Source: an uncultured Clostridium sp. (GTDB lineage: Bacteria > Bacillota > Clostridia > Lachnospirales > Lachnospiraceae). Taken from it: a stretch of DNA of 14,352 nucleotides. Shown here in pieces: positions 6,476 through 14,289 of the stretch. Below the pieces are notes generated by a model. The model did not search any database, was not told the DNA's origin, and was given only the letters and a program-made list of their open reading frames with translations. The stretch's first letter is position 1, and the number at the start of each line of letters is the position of its first letter. Both the position numbers and the translations under genes were made by a program. The stretch lies in NCBI GenBank assembly GCA_958349075.1, contig CATWBR010000057.1:1-14352 (forward strand), in the 5' to 3' direction.

Positions 6476-7477
6476 ATGGAATTAACAACAACGGTTATTA
6501 TTCCCAACTATAACGGTCTCAAGTACATGGATGAATGTATCGGTGCTCTGAAAGCCCAGACCTACGGGAACTTCAAAATCCTGGTTGTGGACAACGGCTC
6601 CTCAGACGGAAGCGTGGAGTGGCTTAACGAACATCGGATTGAATCTGTTTTTCTCAGTGAAAACACGGGATTTTCCGGTGCGGTCAACATTGGCATTAAA
6701 GCTGCGGATACGCCTTATGTGCTTCTTCTGAATAACGACACAAGGGTGGATGAATATTTTGTGGCCGAGATGGTGAAAGCTGTATCGTGTTCACCAAAGG
6801 TTTTTTCCGTCAGCAGCAGGATGATTCAGATGTACCATCCGGAGCTTATGGATGACGCCGGTGACATGTATTCCCTGCTCGGCTGGGCCTACCAGCGCGG
6901 AGTTGGCCAGGACATAAAACGTTACCGGAAGCCGTGCAGGGTTTTTTCGGCCTGTGCCGGCGCGGCCATCTACCGTCGGGAAGTGTTTGAACAGATAGGT
7001 TATTTCGATGAAATGCATTTTGCTTACCTGGAAGACATTGACGTGGGATATCGGGCAAAAATTGCGGGATATGACAATATATACTGTCCTCAGGCGGTTG
7101 TATACCATGTGGGCAGCGGAACCAGCGGTTCCAAGTACAATTCTTTTAAAGTGAAGCTGGCGGCGCGGAATAATGTTTACTTAAATTATAAAAACATGCC
7201 GTTTTTACAGCTTCTGATAAATGCGGTTCCGATCGCAGCGGGGACATTTCTCAAGTATCTGTTTTTCAGAAAACTAGGGTATGAAAAAGATTATCTGGAA
7301 GGCCTGAAAGAAGGTCTTACGACGGCACACACCTGTAAGAAGGTGAAATACAGGCCGGAAAACCTGAAGCGCTATCTGACAATTGAGATGGAGCTGATTG
7401 CCGGCACGTTCATCTATATATATGAATTTGCTGTCAGAAGACGAAAGAAAAAAATGGCGAAAGTTGAGGTGTCTTAA
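6476..7477 (+). CDS. WbbL-like family 2 glycosyltransferase
   Basis: This 333-residue enzyme begins directly with the GT2 strand VIIPNYNG (7-14), then VDNGSSDGS, ENTGFSGAVNIGI and the donor/metal motif NND at 86-88. The acceptor-side motif EDIDVGYR (186-193) is typical of the WbbL/rhamnosyltransferase branch of GT2. A hydrophobic stretch near the C-terminus (NAVPIAAGTFLKYLFF) may be amphipathic or membrane-contacting, and the end is strongly basic (RRRKKK), which fits membrane association. Rhamnose transfer is the commonest role in this branch, but the sugar is not established here. The ATG at 6476 was chosen for its Shine-Dalgarno spacing; a GTG at 6428 would add 16 residues ahead of the conserved strand. 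Its stop codon overlaps the next gene's start (TAATG), so the two are translationally coupled. Confidence 0.85.
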   Translation: MELTTTVIIPNYNGLKYMDECIGALKAQTYGNFKILVVDNGSSDGSVEWLNEHRIESVFLSENTGFSGAVNIGIKAADTPYVLLLNNDTRVDEYFVAEMVKAVSCSPKVFSVSSRMIQMYHPELMDDAGDMYSLLGWAYQRGVGQDIKRYRKPCRVFSACAGAAIYRREVFEQIGYFDEMHFAYLEDIDVGYRAKIAGYDNIYCPQAVVYHVGSGTSGSKYNSFKVKLAARNNVYLNYKNMPFLQLLINAVPIAAGTFLKYLFFRKLGYEKDYLEGLKEGLTTAHTCKKVKYRPENLKRYLTIEMELIAGTFIYIYEFAVRRRKKKMAKVEVS

Positions 7478-9432
7478 TGAATTATGAGGACGATGAGCTG
7501 GAGCGCATGAGGGCCCGCAGGGAGCAGAGACGTGCTGCCGAAAAACGCGGTTCCGGGCACAGCACAGAAACGAGGCGCAGTGCGTCGGACAGCGGCGATG
7601 CTTTCCGTTCCGGATACAGCGGGCCTAAGGGAGGCAGAGGAAGTTCCGTACGCGGAAGTTCGGTCTCAGGTTCTTCCGGACGCGGACGCAGAGAGCAGAA
7701 AGTAAACAACAGAAAGAGAAGGCCTGATAAGAAAAAACGTATTATGATTATTGCGGCGGAGATTCTGATTCTCCTCGTGCTGGTGGTAGGCGCTGCCGGC
7801 TGGTACATATACGAAAGAACGTTTGGCGCCCTCCAGAAAATTGACTTTAATGAGGAGGAGGTGCAGAACGTTAACCTTACCGACGATCAGATTGAAGGGA
7901 TGAAGGGATATCTGACCATCGCCTGTTTCGGCGTGGATTCCAGGAGCGTCGGCGGTAAGATGAATGTGGGAAAAGGCACAAACTCGGATGTCAATATGAT
8001 CTGCAGCGTTAATCTGGAGACGGGTGAAATCAAGCTTGCTTCCGTATTCAGGGACACTTATCTGAATGTAAATGATAAAAATTCCTATAATAAGCTTAAC
8101 TATGCTTATGCACAGGGCGGACCTGAGCAGGCGGTAAAGGCCCTGAACAAGAACCTGGGTCTGAATATGACCCAGTATGCCACATTTAACTGGAAAGCAG
8201 TGGCGGATGCTATCAATATTCTTGGAGGAATCGATATCACGCTCAGTGAAAATGAATTCTCATGGATTAATGCGTTTATTACGGAGACGGTAGAAGAGAC
8301 AGGAATCTACTCTACCCATCTGAAAAAGGCCGGAGACGTTCATCTGGACGGCGTGCAGGCTGTGGCTTATGGCCGTTTACGGTATGGAGATACGGACTAT
8401 GCCCGTACGGAGCGCCAGCGTATCGTCCTTAATAAAGCGTTTGAAAAAGCGAAACAGGCCGACTGGGTTACCTTAAACTGTGTGATTGAGACGGTGATGC
8501 CCCAAGTGGCGACGAACCTCACGATTTCGGATCTGATTCCTCTTGCAAGGAATATTACAAACTACCATATGGGCGACACCTATGGATTCCCGGCAGCCAG
8601 AGGAGAGATGGATATCGGAAAGATCGGGGACTGTGTTGTACCTCAGACTTTGGAATACAATGTGAAAGAACTTCATAAATTCCTTTTTGATAATTCCGAT
8701 TACCAGGTTCCGTCCAACGTCCGTGAATACAGCGAACATATCGCCAGCATAACCGGTATGTACAATCAGGGCAAACTGATCGGACACGTGCCGGTTGACC
8801 AGGGAATCAACGCCCGTTCCTATGTCAAGAAAAAAGCACAGAAGCAGGCTGACAAGGCCGCTGCAGAAGCGGCTGAGAAGAAGGCACAGGAAGACGCAAC
8901 CAGGGAATCTTCCACGGAAGAGACCGATGAGACCGACGAATCCTCTACGGATGAGAGCGGAACGGCGGACAGCAGCGAATCCAGTACGGAAGACGGATGG
9001 GACGAATGGGATGACTGGCCCGATTGGGGCGACGACGATGAGAACTACGGTCCGGGCAGTGTAGGTCCGGGAAGCGGCCCAGGCTCTTCCACAAGGCCTT
9101 CCAGTTCTTCGAAACCCGGTTCCGATAAGACGACAGAGGCGGATCCGGACGGCAACGCAACCGGTCCGGCAGCGACAGGACCGGGAAATTCAACGGTAAC
9201 AAAACCGGGAGAAACAAAAGCAAACAACAGTAAGCCGACTGCGGAGAGCTCTGTTTCACCGAACAGCAATCCGACATCGGGAAGCAATTCTCCTTCAGGA
9301 AATAATTCCACACCGGGTGGTAATTCTCCTTCAGGCAGCAATCCCACGTCAGGCGGTAGTTCTTCCTCAGGGACGAATACGATTGTCAACCAGTCGCCCG
9401 GCGGGAACGGTCCGTCAGGACCGGGGACCTGA
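7477..9432 (+). CDS. LCP family (LytR-CpsA-Psr) glycopolymer-peptidoglycan ligase, first copy
   Basis: 651 residues. A basic, Arg/Ser-rich cytoplasmic segment (1-88) contains GSSV-like repeats. One membrane helix (about 89-112) has a buried-looking Glu95. The extracellular LCP domain runs from about 145 to 400, and a long low-complexity tail follows. LCP enzymes move undecaprenyl-diphosphate-linked polymers onto peptidoglycan. Expected active-site residues are present: Asp154 and Arg156 in GVDSR, Asp171 in NSD, Arg192 in SVFRDT, Arg300/Arg302 in GRLR, and DTDYARTERQR (305-315). The tail holds a Lys/Ala-rich likely helix, an acidic stretch with Trp at 508, 511, 514 and 517, and six Ser/Asn/Pro/Gly hexapeptides at the end. 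No LPXTG signal is seen. The ATG overlaps the previous stop, with GAGGTG (7466-7471) five bases upstream. Confidence 0.9.
   Translation: MNYEDDELERMRARREQRRAAEKRGSGHSTETRRSASDSGDAFRSGYSGPKGGRGSSVRGSSVSGSSGRGRREQKVNNRKRRPDKKKRIMIIAAEILILLVLVVGAAGWYIYERTFGALQKIDFNEEEVQNVNLTDDQIEGMKGYLTIACFGVDSRSVGGKMNVGKGTNSDVNMICSVNLETGEIKLASVFRDTYLNVNDKNSYNKLNYAYAQGGPEQAVKALNKNLGLNMTQYATFNWKAVADAINILGGIDITLSENEFSWINAFITETVEETGIYSTHLKKAGDVHLDGVQAVAYGRLRYGDTDYARTERQRIVLNKAFEKAKQADWVTLNCVIETVMPQVATNLTISDLIPLARNITNYHMGDTYGFPAARGEMDIGKIGDCVVPQTLEYNVKELHKFLFDNSDYQVPSNVREYSEHIASITGMYNQGKLIGHVPVDQGINARSYVKKKAQKQADKAAAEAAEKKAQEDATRESSTEETDETDESSTDESGTADSSESSTEDGWDEWDDWPDWGDDDENYGPGSVGPGSGPGSSTRPSSSSKPGSDKTTEADPDGNATGPAATGPGNSTVTKPGETKANNSKPTAESSVSPNSNPTSGSNSPSGNNSTPGGNSPSGSNPTSGGSSSSGTNTIVNQSPGGNGPSGPGT
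9265..9372 (+). repeat. Six degenerate 18-bp repeats encoding hexapeptides in the LCP tail
   Basis: Six in-frame 18-base units encode SNPTSG, SNSPSG, NNSTPG, GNSPSG, SNPTSG and GSSSSG. The flexible, uncharged composition suits a wall-spanning or disordered extracellular linker, and repeat number could vary between strains. Confidence 0.65.
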
Positions 9433-9442
9433 GAAAAAGAAT

Positions 9443-9479
9443 GGCGGTGAAAGGTCCGTACGGCGTACTTTTCACCGCC
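9443..9479 (+). other. Intergenic 13-bp hairpin without a T-run between LCP and phosphotransferase genes
   Basis: Bases 9443-9455 pair with 9467-9479 (one G-T wobble) around an 11-base loop. Only CTTG follows, so efficient intrinsic termination is unlikely. It could partly attenuate transcription, mark an RNA processing site, or protect the upstream message. The next gene starts 34 bases after it. Confidence 0.6.
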
Positions 9480-9513
9480 TTGATGAATAACAGCAGGATC
9501 TAGGTGAAATACT

Positions 9514-10935
9514 ATGATAAAAGATAATCAGAAACGTCTGAATAATTTCCATGTGGTATTGGATGCTATTGTAATACTGCTTTCCTATGCCTTAGCATGG
9601 TATATTCAGATTGGAAATCCATGGTTTGGTGTGACGCCTCACAATAAACAGGTAATGGCGGTCGTATATTTGATGACTGCCGTGGTTATTGTGCCGTTTT
9701 ATCTGATACTCTATGCCTTTTTTCATTTATATACACCGAAACGGGTTCAGGGGCGCAGGCTTGAGCTGGCCAATATTCTGAAAGCCAACACAATCGGCCT
9801 CCTGATCATTTCACTGTTTCTGTTCGCCCTCAGGAAAAACCCATATTTTGTAAACTTTTCCGGCTCCATGCTGGTAGTATTTTTTGTAATCAATGTAATC
9901 AGTGAAGTCCTGGTCAGAAATATACTGCGCAAGGCGCTTCGTTCCATGCGTTCAAAGGGATATAACCAGAAGCACCTTCTCCTTGTGGGATACAGCCGTG
10001 CAGCGGAGGGATTTATCGACCGGGTGAATGCCAATCCCGAATGGGGATACAAGGTCAGGGGAATACTGGACGATCACGAGGAATGGGGAAAAGAATACAG
10101 GGATGTGCGGGTCATCGGCAAGACAACCGATCTGAACACCATTCTTGAGCTTAATACCCTGGACGAGATTGCCATAACACTGAGTATCAAAGAGTACGGT
10201 GATTTGGAGCGGATCGTGGCGGTCTGCGAGAAATCCGGCGTTCATACAAAATTTATTCCGGATTACCACAACTTTATCCCGACAAAACCATTTATGGAGG
10301 ATCTTCAGGGTCTTCCTGTCATCCATATCCGCCATGTCCCGCTGACCAGTCTGATGAATGCGACGGTAAAGCGGAGCGTGGATATTTTCGGAGCGCTGGT
10401 GGCACTTGTTTTATTTTCGCCATTTATGCTGCTGACCGTAATCGGGATCAAGATAACATCCCCGGGACCGGTTATTTTCAGCCAGGAGCGCGTAGGACTT
10501 CACAATAAACCTTTTAAAATGTATAAATTCCGTTCGATGACGGTTCAGCCCGCAGTCAAGGAAAAAAGCCAGTGGACAACGCCGGGGGACCCGAGAGTTA
10601 CCTCCATCGGCCGTTTTATCAGAAAGACAAGCATCGATGAGATGCCACAGCTATTTAATGTCCTGAAGGGCGATATGAGCCTTGTCGGACCTAGGCCGGA
10701 GCGGCCGTTCTTTGTGGAGAAGTTTAAAGAGGAAATTCCACGGTATATGATTAAGCACCAGGTCAGGCCGGGAATGACCGGCTGGGCTCAGGTCAACGGA
10801 TACAGGGGAGATACTTCGATTACGAAAAGAATTGAGCACGATCTCTACTATATCGAGAACTGGACCCTGGGATTTGATTTCAAGATTTTATTCCTGACAT
10901 TCTTTAAGGGCTTTATCAACAAGAATGCATACTAG
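9514..10935 (+). CDS. Undecaprenyl-phosphate sugar-1-phosphate transferase (polyprenyl glycosylphosphotransferase, WbaP/WcaJ type)
   Basis: This 473-residue membrane enzyme starts polymer synthesis by moving a sugar-1-phosphate from a nucleotide sugar to undecaprenyl phosphate. Four N-terminal membrane helices (about 13-33, 47-70, 92-106, 114-134) precede a Rossmann-like domain starting at HLLLVGYSRAAEGF. The catalytic domain begins near 288 with RSVDIFGALVALVLFSPF (a re-entrant helix in this family). It contains PGPVIFSQERVG, KFRSM (338-342), the catalytic Asp375-Glu376 pair in TSIDEMPQLFN, and VGPRPE (391-396), and ends with the usual RPGMTGWAQVNGYRGDT region. Length and domain order match full-length WbaP/WcaJ-like proteins. 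Glucose or galactose is commonest, but the substrate is not decidable here. AGGTGA (9502-9507) is six bases before the ATG. The gene is flanked by two LCP genes. Confidence 0.92.
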   Translation: MIKDNQKRLNNFHVVLDAIVILLSYALAWYIQIGNPWFGVTPHNKQVMAVVYLMTAVVIVPFYLILYAFFHLYTPKRVQGRRLELANILKANTIGLLIISLFLFALRKNPYFVNFSGSMLVVFFVINVISEVLVRNILRKALRSMRSKGYNQKHLLLVGYSRAAEGFIDRVNANPEWGYKVRGILDDHEEWGKEYRDVRVIGKTTDLNTILELNTLDEIAITLSIKEYGDLERIVAVCEKSGVHTKFIPDYHNFIPTKPFMEDLQGLPVIHIRHVPLTSLMNATVKRSVDIFGALVALVLFSPFMLLTVIGIKITSPGPVIFSQERVGLHNKPFKMYKFRSMTVQPAVKEKSQWTTPGDPRVTSIGRFIRKTSIDEMPQLFNVLKGDMSLVGPRPERPFFVEKFKEEIPRYMIKHQVRPGMTGWAQVNGYRGDTSITKRIEHDLYYIENWTLGFDFKILFLTFFKGFINKNAY

Positions 10936-10959
10936 TATATATAAGAAGAGGTCAGATGC

Positions 10960-12948
10960 ATGGGATATGATGACGAGGTGGACCGCTCCAGAAACAGAAA
11001 GAGCCGGGCCAGACAGCCTGTCAAACGGACGGGGGACAGGGAAATTGAACAGAGAAAACACAGAGAGCCTGGGTATTCACAGCCTGGGCTTAACCTGATC
11101 ACGGATACATTTACGGACGGGGGAGGCCGCAGGCCAAACTATGACAGGCCAAACTATGACAGGCCGAATTACGACAGGCCAAACCGCGACAGGCCGAGGC
11201 CGGAACAGGAAAGCCGGAAGAAGAGCCGGGGCCGGAAAGAGGCGCCGCAGGAAAAAGATAAAGGAAGACGCCGCGGCGAGCCGGAAAAGGGCGGAGGAAT
11301 TTACAATACTCCCGCCAGGAAAAAGGCGAAGAAACGGAAAAGGAAGATTGTGATTATTCTCTTTGAAGTGCTGATTCTTCTCAGTGTCATTGCCTTTGCC
11401 GCGTATTCCTATGTGGACAAGCGGCTGAGCGGCATGTCGAGGCTCCAGTGGAATCCGGATGAGATTAAAAACATTGAGATCTCGCAGGAAAAGCAGGAGC
11501 AGATGAAAGGGTACTGGACGATTGCCGTCTTTGGCGTTGACAGCCGTAACTCATCGGTGGGAAAGGGAAATAACTCGGATGTAAACATGGTCTGCAATAT
11601 TAACATGGATACGGGTGAGATTAAGCTGGTTTCCGTTTTCCGCGATACGTACCTTAATATCAGCGATAAGAATTCGTACAACAAAATCAATGCGGCGTAC
11701 CTGCAGGGCGGTCCCGAGCAGGCTGTAAAAGCGCTGAACAAGAACCTGGATCTGGATATAGACGATTACGCCACATTTAACTGGAAAGCGGTGGCGGATG
11801 CCATCAATATCCTGGGCGGTATCGATGTGGAGATAAGTAAGGCCGAGCTTTACTATATTAATGCGTTCATCACCGAGACGGTCAAGGCGACGGGAGTTTA
11901 CTCCGTCCATCTGAAAAAGACGGGAATGAACCATCTGGACGGTGTCCAGGCAGTGGCATACGGAAGACTCCGTCTCATGGATACGGACTATGCCAGGACG
12001 GAACGGCAGAGAAAGGTAATTTCTCTTTCATTTGAGAAATTTAAGAAAGCAGACTGGTCTACGATTAACAATGTCATACAGACCATATACCCACAGGTTT
12101 CGACCAGTATACAGCTCAGTGACCTGCTTTCGGTAGCGAGGACACTGCCTAAGTTCCATATGAGCGATACCACCGGATTCCCCAGCGCCAGGGGAGAGGC
12201 TAAGATGGGTAAGAAGGGAGACTGTGTTATCCCTCAGACCCTCGAGAAAAATGTTATTGAACTTCATAAGTTCCTGTTCGGCGATGAGAACTATGTCCCG
12301 ACGGATACGGTTAAAAGCATCAGCAGAAAGATTATTTCAGATACGGGCCTTGCGAAGGAGGCCAAACCGGCCGGTGATTTGGGAACGGGAGGCGGACAGA
12401 TTCCGAAGACGACTGCGGCGGATGAGACGAAAGAGACAAAGGAACACGGAACCGATATTACAATAGAATCCGGGGAGAATGAGCACGGTACCCACGGTAC
12501 GGATGAATCGTCATCCTCCGGATATTACCCGGGCAGGCCTACGGAGGCTGAAACGGATTCCCAGGGCAATATGATATTCCCGACAAGGGAGAATGAGAGC
12601 AATCCGTCAAGACCCGCAGAGACAGAGACAGGAAGCGCCATACGACCGGGAACAACGGAGGAAAGCGCTCATCCGGGCACGGAAGGCACGAACGGCTATT
12701 ATCCGGGAGGCGGAAACGGAAGTAATAATACACCGGGGAGTGAAACCTCACCAAGCTATAATAATGTGCCGGGAGGCGGTTCGCCCAATTCCCAGAACCA
12801 GACTCAGACGCCGGGAAGCAATACGGACACGGGTGTGATTCTGCCGCCGGGAACGGGCACGGGAAGCGGAAACGGCGGTAATTATAATACGCCGGGCTCT
12901 AACAATTCAGGGAACAATGTGGAATATTCAGGGCCGCCCGGATACTAG
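10960..12948 (+). CDS. LCP family glycopolymer-peptidoglycan ligase, second copy
   Basis: 662 residues, same plan as the first LCP protein: a long basic cytoplasmic segment (1-129), one membrane helix (about 130-152, with Glu136), the LCP domain and a low-complexity tail. Active-site residues match: Asp194 and Arg196 in GVDSR, Asp207 in NSD, Arg228 in SVFRDT, Arg336/Arg338 in GRLR, and DTDYARTERQR (341-351). By eye about two thirds of LCP-domain residues are identical to the first copy, with near-identical DNA in places, so it is a paralogue by duplication. It lacks a short insert after GVDSR that the first copy has. The cytoplasmic segment contains four RPNYD-type repeats (58-77). The tail (from about 435) is rich in Thr, Gly, Asn, Ser and Pro with two YYPG motifs, and no LPXTG was seen. 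AAGAGG is eight bases before the ATG. The gene follows the phosphotransferase after 24 bases. Confidence 0.9.
   Translation: MGYDDEVDRSRNRKSRARQPVKRTGDREIEQRKHREPGYSQPGLNLITDTFTDGGGRRPNYDRPNYDRPNYDRPNRDRPRPEQESRKKSRGRKEAPQEKDKGRRRGEPEKGGGIYNTPARKKAKKRKRKIVIILFEVLILLSVIAFAAYSYVDKRLSGMSRLQWNPDEIKNIEISQEKQEQMKGYWTIAVFGVDSRNSSVGKGNNSDVNMVCNINMDTGEIKLVSVFRDTYLNISDKNSYNKINAAYLQGGPEQAVKALNKNLDLDIDDYATFNWKAVADAINILGGIDVEISKAELYYINAFITETVKATGVYSVHLKKTGMNHLDGVQAVAYGRLRLMDTDYARTERQRKVISLSFEKFKKADWSTINNVIQTIYPQVSTSIQLSDLLSVARTLPKFHMSDTTGFPSARGEAKMGKKGDCVIPQTLEKNVIELHKFLFGDENYVPTDTVKSISRKIISDTGLAKEAKPAGDLGTGGGQIPKTTAADETKETKEHGTDITIESGENEHGTHGTDESSSSGYYPGRPTEAETDSQGNMIFPTRENESNPSRPAETETGSAIRPGTTEESAHPGTEGTNGYYPGGGNGSNNTPGSETSPSYNNVPGGGSPNSQNQTQTPGSNTDTGVILPPGTGTGSGNGGNYNTPGSNNSGNNVEYSGPPGY
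11131..11195 (+). repeat. 15-bp tandem repeat (4.3 copies) encoding RPNYD units
   Basis: Four 15-base units (11131, 11146, 11161 and 11176 onward) plus five further bases. The first two units are identical and the others diverge at a few positions. They encode RPNYD, RPNYD, RPNYD and RPNRD in the predicted cytoplasmic part of the second LCP protein. Identical adjacent units suggest recent slippage, so copy number may vary. Confidence 0.85.
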
Positions 12949-12962
12949 AGTGAAAGAACGAC

Positions 12963-13025
12963 GGCGCCCCTGCGGGACTGGTTTTTGGAAACCGGCCCGC
13001 AGGGGCGCCATTGTTTTTATTTTTC
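12963..13025 (+). terminator. Strong intrinsic terminator of the polysaccharide operon
   Basis: A 14-bp GC-rich stem (12963-12976 with 12996-13009) continues past one bulged A into seven more pairs around the loop TTGG (12985-12988), for about 21 pairs. It is followed by the T-rich tract 13011-13024. The tract overlaps the last codons of the convergent methyltransferase gene. On the opposite strand the hairpin is followed by a less T-rich stretch, so termination of that gene may be weaker. Confidence 0.9.
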
Positions 13026-14225
13026 GTCGCATACCTGGAAAATATAAAACTTCAGATAATAGGAAGATTCATCGCCGGACCAGAGAATCGGATGATCGGC
13101 GGCCTGCGTCCTGTATTCCACCTGGCGGAGGCGCCTGTGGACGCTTGTGGCGGCCTCGCGGATAGTTTTTGTGAAAAGCTCCGGGTCCATGAAGTGGGAG
13201 CAGGAGCAGGTGGCGAGGAAACCGCCGTCCTTTACCAGCTTGAGGCCTCTCATATTGATTTCACGGTATCCCTTGACCGCATTTTTGATGGAGTTTCTGG
13301 ATTTCGTAAAGGCGGGGGGATCCAGGATGACGATGTCAAATTTTTCACCCTTCTGTTCCAGCTCGGGTAAGAGTTCAAACACATCGGCGCAGAGGAAGGA
13401 GGCGGTTTCAGATACGCCGTTTAATTCGGCATTCTCCTTCGCCTGTGCAATTCCCAGCTCCGAGGCATCCACGCCGAGCACCTCGCAGGCCCCCGAGACC
13501 GCCGCATTCAGGGCAAAAGAGCCGGTGTGGGTGAAACAGTCCAGCACACGTTTTCCCTTGCAGAGTTTCTGGATGGCCAGTCGGTTATACTTCTGATCCA
13601 GGAAAAATCCTGTCTTTTGTCCGTCTTTCACATCGACATAATACCGTACCCCGTTTTCTACAATCTCCACGCGGGTGTCGAACGGTTCACCGATAAATCC
13701 CTTGTATCGTTCCATACCCTCCTGAAGCCGTACCTTGGCATCGCTGCGCTCATAGATGCCGCGGATGATAATTCCGTCTTCCTGAAGCACTTTTTTAAGG
13801 CTGTCCAGGATGACGGGTTTCCAGCGCTCGATCCCAAGCGCCAGTGATTCCACAACGAGGACATCACTAAATTTGTCAACCACGATGCCGGGCAGGAAAT
13901 CGGCCTCACCGAAAATGATGCGGCAACTGGAGGTGTCTACCGTAGCTTTCCTGTATTCCCAGGCATTTCTGACACGCATCTCGATGAAGGCATTGTCAAT
14001 CACCGAATCTTTCTTACGTGACATCATGCGGACGGTCAGTTTGGAGCGGGTATTGATAAAACCTGTTCCCAGGACATAACCGTCAAAATCCAGCACCCTT
14101 ACCATGTCCCCGTTTTCAAATTCTCCCTCAATCCGTTCTATTTCATTATCATAAATCCACATTCCGCCTGCCTTCAGGGAACGGGCTTCACCTTTTTTTA
14201 TATGGACCGCTGCCTGTTCATTCAT
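13017..14225 (-). CDS. Class I SAM-dependent rRNA methyltransferase, RlmI-like (COG1092 family)
   Basis: This 402-residue cytoplasmic protein has an N-terminal PUA-type RNA-binding region (about 1-70), a middle domain, and a C-terminal Rossmann methyltransferase domain. The SAM-binding motif is VLDCFTHTGSF (227-237), the catalytic-region motif DPPAF is at 302-306, and a CSCS cysteine motif at 340-343 matches the cysteine used by m5C methyltransferases. The stretch GQKTGFFLDQKYNR is characteristic of the family. The E. coli relative RlmI makes m5C1962 of 23S rRNA; the exact target here is inferred. The start is the ATG at 14225, with AAGAGGG (14234-14240) eight bases upstream; an in-frame TTG at 14261 has no comparable site and overlaps the predicted -10. 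It converges on the polysaccharide operon and appears functionally unrelated. Confidence 0.88.
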   Translation of the reverse strand: MNEQAAVHIKKGEARSLKAGGMWIYDNEIERIEGEFENGDMVRVLDFDGYVLGTGFINTRSKLTVRMMSRKKDSVIDNAFIEMRVRNAWEYRKATVDTSSCRIIFGEADFLPGIVVDKFSDVLVVESLALGIERWKPVILDSLKKVLQEDGIIIRGIYERSDAKVRLQEGMERYKGFIGEPFDTRVEIVENGVRYYVDVKDGQKTGFFLDQKYNRLAIQKLCKGKRVLDCFTHTGSFALNAAVSGACEVLGVDASELGIAQAKENAELNGVSETASFLCADVFELLPELEQKGEKFDIVILDPPAFTKSRNSIKNAVKGYREINMRGLKLVKDGGFLATCSCSHFMDPELFTKTIREAATSVHRRLRQVEYRTQAADHPILWSGDESSYYLKFYIFQVCDEK

Positions 14226-14260
14226 ATTGTTTTCCCTCTTTCTTTTAGTGTTTTGTAACA

Positions 14261-14289
14261 AGTATACAGGAGCGGGCAGTGGGTAGCAA
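14261..14289 (-). promoter_or_regulatory. Candidate sigma-A promoter of the rRNA methyltransferase gene
   Basis: On the minus strand, TTGCTA (14284-14289, four of six consensus bases) and TATACT (14261-14266, five of six) are separated by exactly 17 bases. The predicted transcript start is near 14254, leaving a leader of about 30 bases with a good ribosome binding site. Confidence 0.55.

Noticed and set aside
12250..12948. Sortase-type anchoring signal in the LCP tails
   Set aside because: Neither tail contains LPXTG or a terminal hydrophobic helix with a basic end; the proteins are anchored by their N-terminal helix.
13011..13596. Plus-strand open frames over the methyltransferase gene
   Set aside because: They are antisense to a well-conserved methyltransferase and lack ribosome sites and known motifs.
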